Below, one piece after another: positions 36,148 through 44,236 of a stretch of 64,000 nt of DNA. A model generated the notes under the pieces. It made no database searches. It worked only from the letters and a program-made list of their open reading frames with translations, and was not told where the DNA came from. How positions within the stretch are numbered: position 1 is the first letter of the stretch; each line of letters begins with the position of its first letter. This DNA comes from Chryseobacterium gambrini. GTDB taxonomy: Bacteria > Bacteroidota > Bacteroidia > Flavobacteriales > Weeksellaceae. A program made the position numbers and the translations under genes. The stretch spans positions 620,001 through 684,000 of the forward strand of contig NZ_FTOV01000001.1 of assembly GCF_900156825.1 (NCBI RefSeq), given 5' to 3'.

Positions 36148-37872
36148 TTATTCCTCTTCCAGTACTTCTTCCAAAGCTACAGGATCTGCTTCTTCCTGAT
36201 ATTGCTCCCACTCTTTTTCGAGCTGCTTATTGGTTTTCATTTCCTCTTCAAGTTTTAATGTTTCGCGATATTGTCTGGCTTCTGCGGTAAGAGTCCATTT
36301 GCAGATAATTCCGGTATCTTCCAGATAATTTTTAATATCGTTAATTCCAAGTCTGAAAAATTCTTTCCGCGGATTGATTTTATTAAGCTGATTCTTTAAA
36401 AACTTTTTGTGAAGCTGTCTTTCCAAAGCCGGAGCATCATCGGAATAAATCATCGCATGAATATCAAATTCAAACGGCACACTTGCATCGCCAAGCTCAC
36501 GAACACGATCCAGCGGTTCCAAACGTCTTGTCATCCCGATTTTATAAACATCCTCTCCAAATGATCCTACATTTGAAATAATATAAACATTTCCGGAACG
36601 CGTTTGCTGTGCCATCGAAATTGCTCTTTGATTTTTTTCTTCCGCAACCATTAATTTACCCTGAAGTTCCTCGAGTTTCTGCTGGAAAATAAGTCTCTGC
36701 TCTTCATTGGCTTTTGCGACCTGAGATTCGGCTTTTTCGATAAGTCTTTTTAGTGTTAATTCTTCTTTTTCGGCATCTTTTATGGCTTTTTCGTATTCTC
36801 TTCTTGCTTTTTCTTCCTCCCTCATCTGTTCCCTGATCTGTCTTTGCTCTTCCTGTTCCTGCCATTTCAGCTCCTGAGCAATAACTGCCCATTTCAGCTC
36901 TTCAAGACGGGCTTCATGATATTCTACCGAAATTCTGGCTTTTCTGAATGCTTCTCCGTTAAAATTAACCAACTGAAAAGCATCATCTATTTTCTGTTTA
37001 AGAATTCCGTAATTATCTTTTTTCACTGAATTTAAAATGGTTTCAACTTTTCCGTTGTAAGCATCGATTACAAAGTCTATGGCGATATTTCTTCTGAATT
37101 CATCCATATATTCGCAGATTCCGGCTTGTCGGCTTGTAATCATCAGTCGATTATTCTGGCGAAGCTTTTTAAGATTTTCTCCTGCTTCTTTGTGGCTGAA
37201 TTCTTCGGCAAGATCATCCAGCAAAGTGTAAGAAGGTACGATATATTCGTTTCCGTAACCTTTTATTACATTTTTCATTGCTTTTATTCTGTCGGCAATT
37301 TCATTGGCTTCCCGTAAACTTCTGTAAGCATCACCTCCAATGGCAAGTGCCTTGTCTTCAGCATTATCGATAATTCTTTTGGATTCTCTTACTGCATTCT
37401 CATACAATAATTCAACTTCTCTGGTTCTTTTTTCTACAAGTTCCTTTGCCATTCTTTTCGACTCTTTCGCCTGAAGCTGCGCGTTATCCAGTTCCGCCTG
37501 TGCTCTTTCTTTTAATTTTAAACTGTCCCTTTCTGCTCTTTTCAGAAGATATTCACATTCTACCTGAACGTTAATAATATCCTGATATTTGCTTAAAGCA
37601 TCGTTTTGATTCTTTAGCTGAAGATTCTTTTCATCCACCGAACGTTTTTCAATCTGCAGATTAGAAAAATCGGCTCTTAATCTCTGGATTTTGTCCTGCA
37701 AAGATTTTTTATCCGAATTCAGATTTGAAATCTCAGTTCTTAGCTGATTGATTTCTTTCTTAAGATTTACAATTTGAGCTTCTTTCTCGGAAGCCTGTTT
37801 TTTATTTTTACCTGATTTGCTGAATGCAACAATCAGCAGAACCGCTAAAATAATGATGATTAAAATTTCCAT
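36148..37872 (-). CDS. Membrane-anchored coiled-coil protein with DUF4041 and GIY-YIG-like (T5orf172) domain
   Basis: 574 residues. One N-terminal membrane helix (EILIIIILAVLLIVAF) is followed by a long coiled coil (about 25-140), a DUF4041-like middle (about 140-320), a second charged coiled coil (EEQRQIREQMREEEKARREY) and a C-terminal T5orf172 domain (about 425-520). That domain has GNVYIISNVGSFGEDVYKIG, RRLEPLDRVRELG and FFRL. T5orf172 belongs to the GIY-YIG nuclease superfamily; here the two Tyr-containing strands and the Arg are visible. DUF4041-T5orf172 proteins occur in phages and bacteria without an assigned role. A nuclease tied to the membrane would suit defence against incoming DNA, but that is inference. 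Confidence 0.87.
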   Translation of the reverse strand: MEILIIIILAVLLIVAFSKSGKNKKQASEKEAQIVNLKKEINQLRTEISNLNSDKKSLQDKIQRLRADFSNLQIEKRSVDEKNLQLKNQNDALSKYQDIINVQVECEYLLKRAERDSLKLKERAQAELDNAQLQAKESKRMAKELVEKRTREVELLYENAVRESKRIIDNAEDKALAIGGDAYRSLREANEIADRIKAMKNVIKGYGNEYIVPSYTLLDDLAEEFSHKEAGENLKKLRQNNRLMITSRQAGICEYMDEFRRNIAIDFVIDAYNGKVETILNSVKKDNYGILKQKIDDAFQLVNFNGEAFRKARISVEYHEARLEELKWAVIAQELKWQEQEEQRQIREQMREEEKARREYEKAIKDAEKEELTLKRLIEKAESQVAKANEEQRLIFQQKLEELQGKLMVAEEKNQRAISMAQQTRSGNVYIISNVGSFGEDVYKIGMTRRLEPLDRVRELGDASVPFEFDIHAMIYSDDAPALERQLHKKFLKNQLNKINPRKEFFRLGINDIKNYLEDTGIICKWTLTAEARQYRETLKLEEEMKTNKQLEKEWEQYQEEADPVALEEVLEEE

Positions 37873-38015
37873 ATAATTAAATCAATTTTTGATTATCAGA
37901 TGGAGCAATAATACATCTTTAGAATGGCTGTTGCTTACGGTTTTCCATAATTCCATAAAAAAGTTCGGCTTCAAATCTTCGATTTGAAGCCGAAACACAC
38001 CATCTAAAAAAAATA

Positions 38016-38432
38016 TTATGCCTCCGCATATTCCCATATTCCGGAAACAGAAAGTATTTCCAGTCCCGGTTGTTTTTCACCATAACTGAAAATTCCGATA
38101 TATTTTGTAGCGCAGGATTCGCAGTCTGTCCCGAAGTACAAAGTCGGTAAGTCATTAAATGTAAATTCTCCGACATGAATCATATTCTTTTGTGTCTCTT
38201 TTATCATTGAATTATTAAGTAAATTATTGATAGATAGAATTTTATTTTCATGATAGAGTTGAAAAACCGGAAACCCTGATTCGTAAGGAGTAATTTTCAC
38301 CAGATTTTCATGAGTACAGTTACAGCAGATGAATTTCAGTTCCGCAGACGGACTGATTTCATCATTGATAAACGTATTTTTCGAAACAACTGCTTTCTTT
38401 ACGATCTGTATTTTCTTCGTTATTGCGTACAT
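38016..38432 (-). CDS. Small CxxC protein downstream of the TNT lipoprotein (candidate immunity protein)
   Basis: 138 residues, no signal peptide and no recognised family. Two cysteine pairs, FICCNCTHEN and TDCESCATKY, could bind one zinc, giving a knuckle fold with beta strands (IGIFSYGEKQPGLEIL). The ATG at 38432 lies 12 bases after the stop of the TNT-domain gene, so they form a bicistronic unit. Toxin genes are often followed by a cognate immunity gene of this size. The pairing suggests that role, but the lack of a signal peptide means it would protect the cytoplasm only. Confidence 0.65.
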   Translation of the reverse strand: MYAITKKIQIVKKAVVSKNTFINDEISPSAELKFICCNCTHENLVKITPYESGFPVFQLYHENKILSINNLLNNSMIKETQKNMIHVGEFTFNDLPTLYFGTDCESCATKYIGIFSYGEKQPGLEILSVSGIWEYAEA

Positions 38433-38444
38433 TTTCAGTTAAAT

Positions 38445-39155
38445 TTATTGAATCACCATTCCAACCGCTGAAGGATAATTTCCGCTCGGACTTTTCTTTA
38501 TCGTTATCTTAATATAACCTTCCTGAGCAAGCTTATTCCATGTTTTTGTATATCCGGTTGAAGGATCCAGAGGAATTTTCCACATCGTCTGTTTCCCTTT
38601 TCCAACCTGCCCGAACCACGGAATAATGTCTGCCGATTGTCCCTTGAAAGGTAGCAAATTATTCAAAACTTCTATTTCGTAATAAAAATCGTAGGTATTT
38701 TCCGGTTTATTAAGTGCGCGTTGAGAGAATGTGTAAACGTAGCCATTGATGATCGGGCTTGTAAAATTCCCTCCCAAAGTCGGCGCTCCGGTTCCGCTGT
38801 ATGTTCCGATTGCCCCGCTGTAACGGTCGTATTTTTGTCCGGCGGTGAAATCTGTATTATCTACAATATTATAGCCTCCATTTGCCGGCGGCCAACCTCC
38901 GTTCAGATTATTAACTTTAAAAACAGATTCCAGTTCGCTCCATTTTCCCTGCTTGTATAAATCGTAAATCTGATTTCTTAAGGTCTGGTTTACTGTATTC
39001 GAAGGATCGTAAGTAGCGGCGAGTTCATCTGCATTTTTATAAAACACCGTGGTTACTTCACTGGGTGCATTTTCATCTTCAATAGTTGAAGAACTGCACG
39101 CTACGGAAAACAGGACAACCGACAGAAACGAAATGTAATTGAGTAGTTTTTTCAT
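38445..39155 (-). CDS. Lipoprotein with TNT-type NAD+ glycohydrolase toxin domain
   Basis: About 236 residues from the ATG at 39155 (a TTG lies three codons upstream). Lipobox SVAC puts the lipidated Cys at 20. After a helical spacer the TNT domain (about 86-218) shows its signature order: GGWPP (86-90), YDRYSG with Arg111, SQRAL with Arg146, and PWFGQVGKGKQ (179-189) with Gln189 at the place of the catalytic Gln, then LAQEGYIKI. TNT domains, first described in the Mycobacterium tuberculosis toxin CpnT, hydrolyse NAD+. As a lipoprotein it would be displayed from the cell envelope or outer membrane. Activity is inferred from motif retention. Confidence 0.82.
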   Translation of the reverse strand: MKKLLNYISFLSVVLFSVACSSSTIEDENAPSEVTTVFYKNADELAATYDPSNTVNQTLRNQIYDLYKQGKWSELESVFKVNNLNGGWPPANGGYNIVDNTDFTAGQKYDRYSGAIGTYSGTGAPTLGGNFTSPIINGYVYTFSQRALNKPENTYDFYYEIEVLNNLLPFKGQSADIIPWFGQVGKGKQTMWKIPLDPSTGYTKTWNKLAQEGYIKITIKKSPSGNYPSAVGMVIQ

Positions 39156-39258
39156 ATATTTCAATAATTATTAATTTTAAAAATGTAAAAGCAAAAAACA
39201 GCCTCACAGATCTTTATGAGGCTGTCCATTACTAATTTAATTTCATATCCCAACCTCT

Positions 39259-40362
39259 TTAAATTCTTTTTTTCCAAAACACAGAATCCCTCCAGCGCTG
39301 TTCTTTCTGATAAAAAAATGTCTTTGTTTTGAGATAGTTATGATAAATGCTATTAATGTTTTCCTGATAACTTAAAAAAGTATTGTCGTGTCCGGAATCT
39401 GCATCAATAATCGCTTTTGCGGCATGACAGGCAGAACTTATGGCAAACCCAATCCCCATTGATGAAATAGGATCAAATGAAGCCGCTGCATCTCCCACTG
39501 CCAGAAAATTTTTGCTTGAACTGATGTCTGCAATCTGCGAAAATGCATTTTTCACCCAGGGTTTTCCTTCGGAAGCAGCCTTCGATATTTTATGCTGAAT
39601 ATGTTTTGTCTTTGATAATAACCGGCTCCAGTTTTCAGTATTTTCGAGCTTTTTTTCTTTAATAATCTGTGCGTCGGAAAAGAAAGTAAGCGTCATTTTC
39701 TGATTCGGCAGAGAAGCACAGTACCACCAACCATCTTCAATAGATTCTATAATAATATTCTGTTCAATCGTCTGAGATTCATCAAAATAAAAAAATCTTC
39801 CGATCGCAGCAAGTTCGTCATACCGTTGTGACTGAACTCCTATTTTCCGGCATACACTTCCCATTCTTCCGGTCGCGTCAATCAGATAATCTGCTTTTAT
39901 GGTGAAATTTCCTTTGGTTTCATGTTTTACATCTACCGTCCAGTGATGGTTTTCATCCTGATCAAAAGACAGACATTTCGTTCTCGGAAAAATAATTCCT
40001 CCTTTTTCAGAAACATTTTTCAGAAGCAGATAATCGAATTCCTCCCGGTTCAGCTGAAAACTTTCGGTTTCGGTATTAAAGATAGAATCACGAACCATCA
40101 GTCTTTCGCTTCCCCAAGCTGCCGTACTGCTGTGTCCCTGAATAAAATTATTCTGATCGAAAGCTGTTTTTTCGATTCCCATATAGCTGAGAAGATCAAA
40201 AATGCTTGAGTTCACCTGTTCCCCGATTTTTACAGATTCCAGATTGGTTTCTTCTACAATAACTACTTTCAGGTCAGAATATTTAAGCAGACTTAAAGCG
40301 GCGGAAGTCCCAGCTGGACCTCCACCGACAATTAATACATTAGTTTCTAACAAGTTTTGCAT
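39259..40362 (-). CDS. LodB-like FAD-dependent oxidoreductase (CTQ maturation protein)
   Basis: About 367 residues from the ATG at 40362 (MQNLLETNVLIVGGGPAGTS); the frame runs further upstream inside the LodA gene but lacks homology there. The Rossmann GxGxxG is near the N-terminus, followed by DATGRMG and the second FAD motif FLAVGDAAASFDPISSMG typical of flavin halogenase-type oxidoreductases. In the characterised lod operon, LodB is needed to form the cysteine tryptophylquinone cofactor of LodA. The ATG follows the LodA stop with one base between (TAA-A-ATG), so translation is coupled. Confidence 0.85.
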   Translation of the reverse strand: MQNLLETNVLIVGGGPAGTSAALSLLKYSDLKVVIVEETNLESVKIGEQVNSSIFDLLSYMGIEKTAFDQNNFIQGHSSTAAWGSERLMVRDSIFNTETESFQLNREEFDYLLLKNVSEKGGIIFPRTKCLSFDQDENHHWTVDVKHETKGNFTIKADYLIDATGRMGSVCRKIGVQSQRYDELAAIGRFFYFDESQTIEQNIIIESIEDGWWYCASLPNQKMTLTFFSDAQIIKEKKLENTENWSRLLSKTKHIQHKISKAASEGKPWVKNAFSQIADISSSKNFLAVGDAAASFDPISSMGIGFAISSACHAAKAIIDADSGHDNTFLSYQENINSIYHNYLKTKTFFYQKEQRWRDSVFWKKRI

Positions 40363-40363
40363 T

Positions 40364-42406
40364 TTATCTTCTGTTTCGCGTTCCTGAGCGAGGCAACGGC
40401 ATACGGTCTGCTGCAACAGCAATTTCTTTAAATCCAACTTCTTCCAGATGCTCCATCATCAGTCTGCCTTTCTCGCTTCTTTCGGTAACCACCTGCGGTT
40501 TCTTTTCGATGTAGAAAACAGGAATTGTAGTCTCATCATCTTCTTCATTTCCGCTGATCTGGCTTACAGGAACATTGTCATACGTAAATATTTCGTTATT
40601 TCTTTCAGTTTCCACAAAGAATGGGAACCCTGCGCTGTGAGAATTTTTATCCCTGATAAATCCTAGCGCGTACCAGTACTGAACCATCTGTGTAAAACTG
40701 TTGATTCCACGCGCGTAGTTCATCTGCTGTCCTGCAGGAACATTGGTCGCCGACTGACCTTCAGCCGTAAATTCGCCAACCAGAACATCCCACGGACTTT
40801 GAGGCGGCCACCAGTAAGAATAATACGTCGGAGGAAGCGGCGCTGCCGGAGAACCTGCTTTATTCACAGACGGATCTGTAAAGTTGATTAGCTGAATCGT
40901 ACACTGGAAGAAATCTGCCTGCCAAGGACAAGCCATTCTTTTGGTAAGATCTCCCGGTTCGCAGCCTCCGCCTTCGCACTCATCACGAGACGGCGTTAAA
41001 CCCTGCGCTGCATATTGCTGCTCGTTTCCGTATTGTAAAATTCTATAAGGATTTGCATAAATAATAGGATTCTGCAAATTCCAGGTTACTTCAATTCCCG
41101 GACACATCGGAAGTCCTACACAATTTCCTACACTTGCTGCATCCATAGCATTTACAGGATATTGTTCGTAATTCGGATCGCTTACAAAATTTCCGTCTGC
41201 CCACTGCTGCATCAGGAAAAGCTGTGTTTCATCCAGTGCCATGAATTTCATGATATTAATATTGCTCACCGAGTTGCTTCCTGAATTTAAAGGCATCATC
41301 GGGAAAATATCGGTTCCGTTTTCTTTCAGAAGCTGTTCCTGAGGTAAATTAGGAGGAACCGGCGGCTGAGCATCATTTTGTCTGAAATATGAAAAATAAT
41401 TCTGTCTGTTCTGGCGGTTTGCCTCAGAATTGTCTGTAAAATCAAAAATATTGCTGGTAAAAGCCATCATCGACTGTACATTGGCAACCCATTGATATTT
41501 GCTGATTCTGTTGATAATCGGTAAAATATCTCTCTGGAAATTTGCCTGAAAGTTCGGATTATAATTTCCGCCGCTGTACATATCAGGAACCAGATTGAAA
41601 TTTCTTACCCCGACATCGAACATCGTATCGCTTAAATTTGAAATATTCACAATTTCCGGAGCGAAATCCGGTGATCCGATAATTACCCAAGCTGTAAGTG
41701 AAACCGAAGGCGTTCCGTCATTAAAGTTTACCGTACAGTAAACAGGTCCGTCCGAAATATCGTCGTGCCATGTACTGGAACCACCATAACTTGTTAGAGG
41801 TAAATTTCCACCCGCATGACCAAAACCTCCCAAAACAACCAGTCTTCCCGAATTATCCGTGAGAAGATCTCCCAACGTAACCACCGGAACTCCGTATAAA
41901 ACTTTCTGTGGAGGATATTGCGCAGGATAACCCGCAGGAACATTGTTCTGATCGAATCCTATCGAACTTTGTTTACCGGAAATGGTTCTGGGTCCCGGAT
42001 CTACGATTAAAGTTTGTCTGTCATTCTGCGGCACATCAGGATTTCTGAAAGGAATTCTCTGATTTTCGTAGCTGTTTTCCTGACCGTACAATAGATTTCC
42101 CTGAAGCTCGCTGTACTGATACCACGCTGCTTTTTTGTTTGCCAAATGCACCGTCCATTCGATAGAAGCTACATTCGGAGTGTCTAAAGTGATTTCTTCT
42201 CCTGTGTCCGAAAGGATTTTAAAAGGCTGTCCCTGTCTTTTGATAAGACCTGCAGCGTCTTTAAAGGAAGTAATCGGACCTAAGGAATTCCCGTTGTTAT
42301 CGGCATCAAACGGCAGACCACCGATGGTGTCCGGAGACAGGCAGATTTCAGTTGTGCTATTCCCTAATCGGGCAACACCTACTGATGGGTGAATTGATAG
42401 ATTCAT
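40364..42406 (-). CDS. LodA/GoxA-like quinoprotein amino-acid oxidase
   Basis: 680 residues of the L-lysine epsilon-oxidase / glycine oxidase family. The family start IHPSVGVARLGNS, the EWTVHLANKKAAWYQY segment (about 83-98) and MACPWQADFFQC (491-502) are clear; YYSYWWPPQSPWDVL (528-542) follows. Cys493 and a Trp in 532-539 are candidates for the cysteine tryptophylquinone. No signal peptide, as in LodA. These enzymes deaminate lysine or glycine oxidatively with release of H2O2, which can be antibacterial. Substrate is undecided. Forms an operon with the LodB-like gene. Confidence 0.88.
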   Translation of the reverse strand: MNLSIHPSVGVARLGNSTTEICLSPDTIGGLPFDADNNGNSLGPITSFKDAAGLIKRQGQPFKILSDTGEEITLDTPNVASIEWTVHLANKKAAWYQYSELQGNLLYGQENSYENQRIPFRNPDVPQNDRQTLIVDPGPRTISGKQSSIGFDQNNVPAGYPAQYPPQKVLYGVPVVTLGDLLTDNSGRLVVLGGFGHAGGNLPLTSYGGSSTWHDDISDGPVYCTVNFNDGTPSVSLTAWVIIGSPDFAPEIVNISNLSDTMFDVGVRNFNLVPDMYSGGNYNPNFQANFQRDILPIINRISKYQWVANVQSMMAFTSNIFDFTDNSEANRQNRQNYFSYFRQNDAQPPVPPNLPQEQLLKENGTDIFPMMPLNSGSNSVSNINIMKFMALDETQLFLMQQWADGNFVSDPNYEQYPVNAMDAASVGNCVGLPMCPGIEVTWNLQNPIIYANPYRILQYGNEQQYAAQGLTPSRDECEGGGCEPGDLTKRMACPWQADFFQCTIQLINFTDPSVNKAGSPAAPLPPTYYSYWWPPQSPWDVLVGEFTAEGQSATNVPAGQQMNYARGINSFTQMVQYWYALGFIRDKNSHSAGFPFFVETERNNEIFTYDNVPVSQISGNEEDDETTIPVFYIEKKPQVVTERSEKGRLMMEHLEEVGFKEIAVAADRMPLPRSGTRNRR

Positions 42407-42636
42407 GGTTTAATTATTTAGTTTTCCCTACTCTGTTATTGGCTTTTCGGTTCCGCCTTTTATAAATGGTTGTTCAGTTTTGTTTAAAATATCACTCCTA
42501 AAACGAGCAATTATTTCGATGATAAATTTAAAATATTTTTCTCATATATTGGTGAAATTATTATAAATAAATTGAAAACTTTAAATTAACTACAACCATA
42601 AACAGTTTAATATTATTAATTAAACGTTTAATAAGC
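42407..42636. other. Noncoding gap upstream of the LodA gene
   Basis: A+T-rich promoter region; the minus strand has no exact TAnnTTTG box that I can support. Confidence 0.4.
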
Positions 42637-42671
42637 AAAAAAAACCTTCGGATATAAAATCTGAAGGTTTA
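42637..42671 (-). terminator. Terminator of the HAD hydrolase gene
   Basis: AAACCTTC pairs with GAAGGTTT, with a T8 run on the minus strand, 20 bases after the stop at 42692. Confidence 0.75.
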
Positions 42672-42691
42672 AATTATTATAAATGAAAGTT

Positions 42692-43492
42692 TTAATTGAT
42701 GTTTAAATAGTCTTTAATTACTTTCAGGACTCCAAAATGATCATTAGATCCGGCTTCAAAACTTGCCGCTTTTTTTACCAGAGGATGCGCATTCTGCATC
42801 GCATAAGAATATTTTGAATTTTCAAGCATCTGAATATCATTCATATAATCTCCAAAAGCCATGGTCTGCTGTGGAGTAATATCCAAAGCTTTCTGCAGTT
42901 TTTCCAGTGCCATTCCTTTATTGATATTCTTGTTCATGATATCCAGCCAATACTGACCGGAAACCACTACCTCCAAATCATATTTTTCAAAAGCTTTTAA
43001 TACAGGATAAACGTTTAATTCCGAACCACCGGAATGATATACCGCAACTTTAAAAATACTGTCATCAATTTCCTGCGTAAGATCTTCTCTCCGCTCGTTA
43101 TCTGTATAAAACTGGGAAACATAATCAATAAAATCTTGATTCTCGGTTTCAAAATATGCTTTTTTCTTCCCCGACAAAACTGCCGTTGCTCCGGGAATTG
43201 TTCTGATCTCCGCGATAATTTCCGTAATGTATTTTGGATCAAGTTTATCTGCAAAAAGTTCTTCGTTCTTATAAATGACGTACCCGCCATTTTCTGCAAT
43301 GAAAGCCATTTCATTTTCAATTTCTCCAAAATATTTAGTAATTCCCAACATCTGTCTTCCGCTCGCAGGAACAAATAAAATATTTCTTTTCTTCAGTTCT
43401 TCATATATTTTCGGAAATTCCGGACTTACTTCATGGGAAGAATTCAGGAACGTTCCGTCCATATCTGTCACAATCATTTTAATATCATTCAT
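42692..43492 (-). CDS. Cof-type HAD-IIB family hydrolase
   Basis: 266 residues. Motif I VTDMDGTF (nucleophile Asp10), motif II VPASGR, the Lys in NKGMALEKL and motif IV FGDYMNDIQML are all present with the IIB cap between (about 85-190). Cytoplasmic phosphatase acting on sugar phosphates, FMN or PLP-type substrates; not decided from sequence. Same strand as lodAB but separated by its terminator, and divergent from the GMC operon. Confidence 0.92.
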   Translation of the reverse strand: MNDIKMIVTDMDGTFLNSSHEVSPEFPKIYEELKKRNILFVPASGRQMLGITKYFGEIENEMAFIAENGGYVIYKNEELFADKLDPKYITEIIAEIRTIPGATAVLSGKKKAYFETENQDFIDYVSQFYTDNERREDLTQEIDDSIFKVAVYHSGGSELNVYPVLKAFEKYDLEVVVSGQYWLDIMNKNINKGMALEKLQKALDITPQQTMAFGDYMNDIQMLENSKYSYAMQNAHPLVKKAASFEAGSNDHFGVLKVIKDYLNIN

Positions 43493-43792
43493 AAAAATAT
43501 TTTACTGTAATTCTAATTTATAATACAAAGATATTGCTATTGTTTTAAATTACAGGTTCTCAATTTTACGAAATGGTTAACAGAAAATCATATTGATAAA
43601 TTTCGATTGATAAAATCGTTCATTTTATAACAATCATCAAAACAAAACATTTACTTTTGAAAGATTCTAAATAAATATCATTTATTCTAACTAATGTGAA
43701 AAATATATAACTTTATCATCAGAAATTAGATAAACCAATTTACCGGAAAAAAAATTATCTAAAACTAAAACTTTAACCATAAATTCAACGAG
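43493..43792. other. Intergenic promoter region of the GMC operon
   Basis: 300 A+T-rich bases between divergent genes. A TAACTTTA box near 43708 is one base off the -7 consensus. Nothing else is seen. Confidence 0.4.
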
Positions 43793-44236
43793 ATGATTAT
43801 CAACAAAATCTTCAACGTCGACGATTATTATTACGACGTGTTCATGGCGATTTCAGAATCCCTCACCGGATTTTCCGTGAACGAGCTCCAATCTACAGGC
43901 TTAGCCGAGATTTATTACAAGTACATTCTCAACCAGATTGAAACTGCCACTTTTATTGAATTTCTGAATATTTCTAAAAATGTTCTGGAAAATTCGGCAA
44001 GTCAGGATCAGCTGAAAATTGCGATCACCGCAGAAATCATTGCCAATCCCGCGACTCAGGAAATTGCCCAGAGTGTAATTACCCTTTGGTACATGGGAAC
44101 CTGGGAAGGCGCTTACGTAAACGACAGATCTTACAAAGAAGGTCTTGTATGGACGGTAATGCATGCACATCCGCCGGGAGCAAAACAGCCGGGCTTTAAA
44201 TCTTGGGAAACAAAACCTGTAAACAGCAACTCATGA
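43793..44236 (+). CDS. Small subunit of a GMC-type dehydrogenase (sorbitol/gluconate dehydrogenase subunit type)
   Basis: 147 residues, helical, no signal peptide. The order LTGFSVNELQSTGLAEIYYK ... TLWYMGTWEGAYVND ... GLVWTVMHAHPPGAKQPGF resembles the small subunit that accompanies FAD-dependent sorbitol or gluconate dehydrogenases. The final stop overlaps the start of the GMC gene (ATGA at 44233-44236), as expected for a stoichiometric complex. In known systems the small subunit carries the Tat signal; none is visible here, suggesting a cytoplasmic complex. Confidence 0.72.
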   Translation: MIINKIFNVDDYYYDVFMAISESLTGFSVNELQSTGLAEIYYKYILNQIETATFIEFLNISKNVLENSASQDQLKIAITAEIIANPATQEIAQSVITLWYMGTWEGAYVNDRSYKEGLVWTVMHAHPPGAKQPGFKSWETKPVNSNS

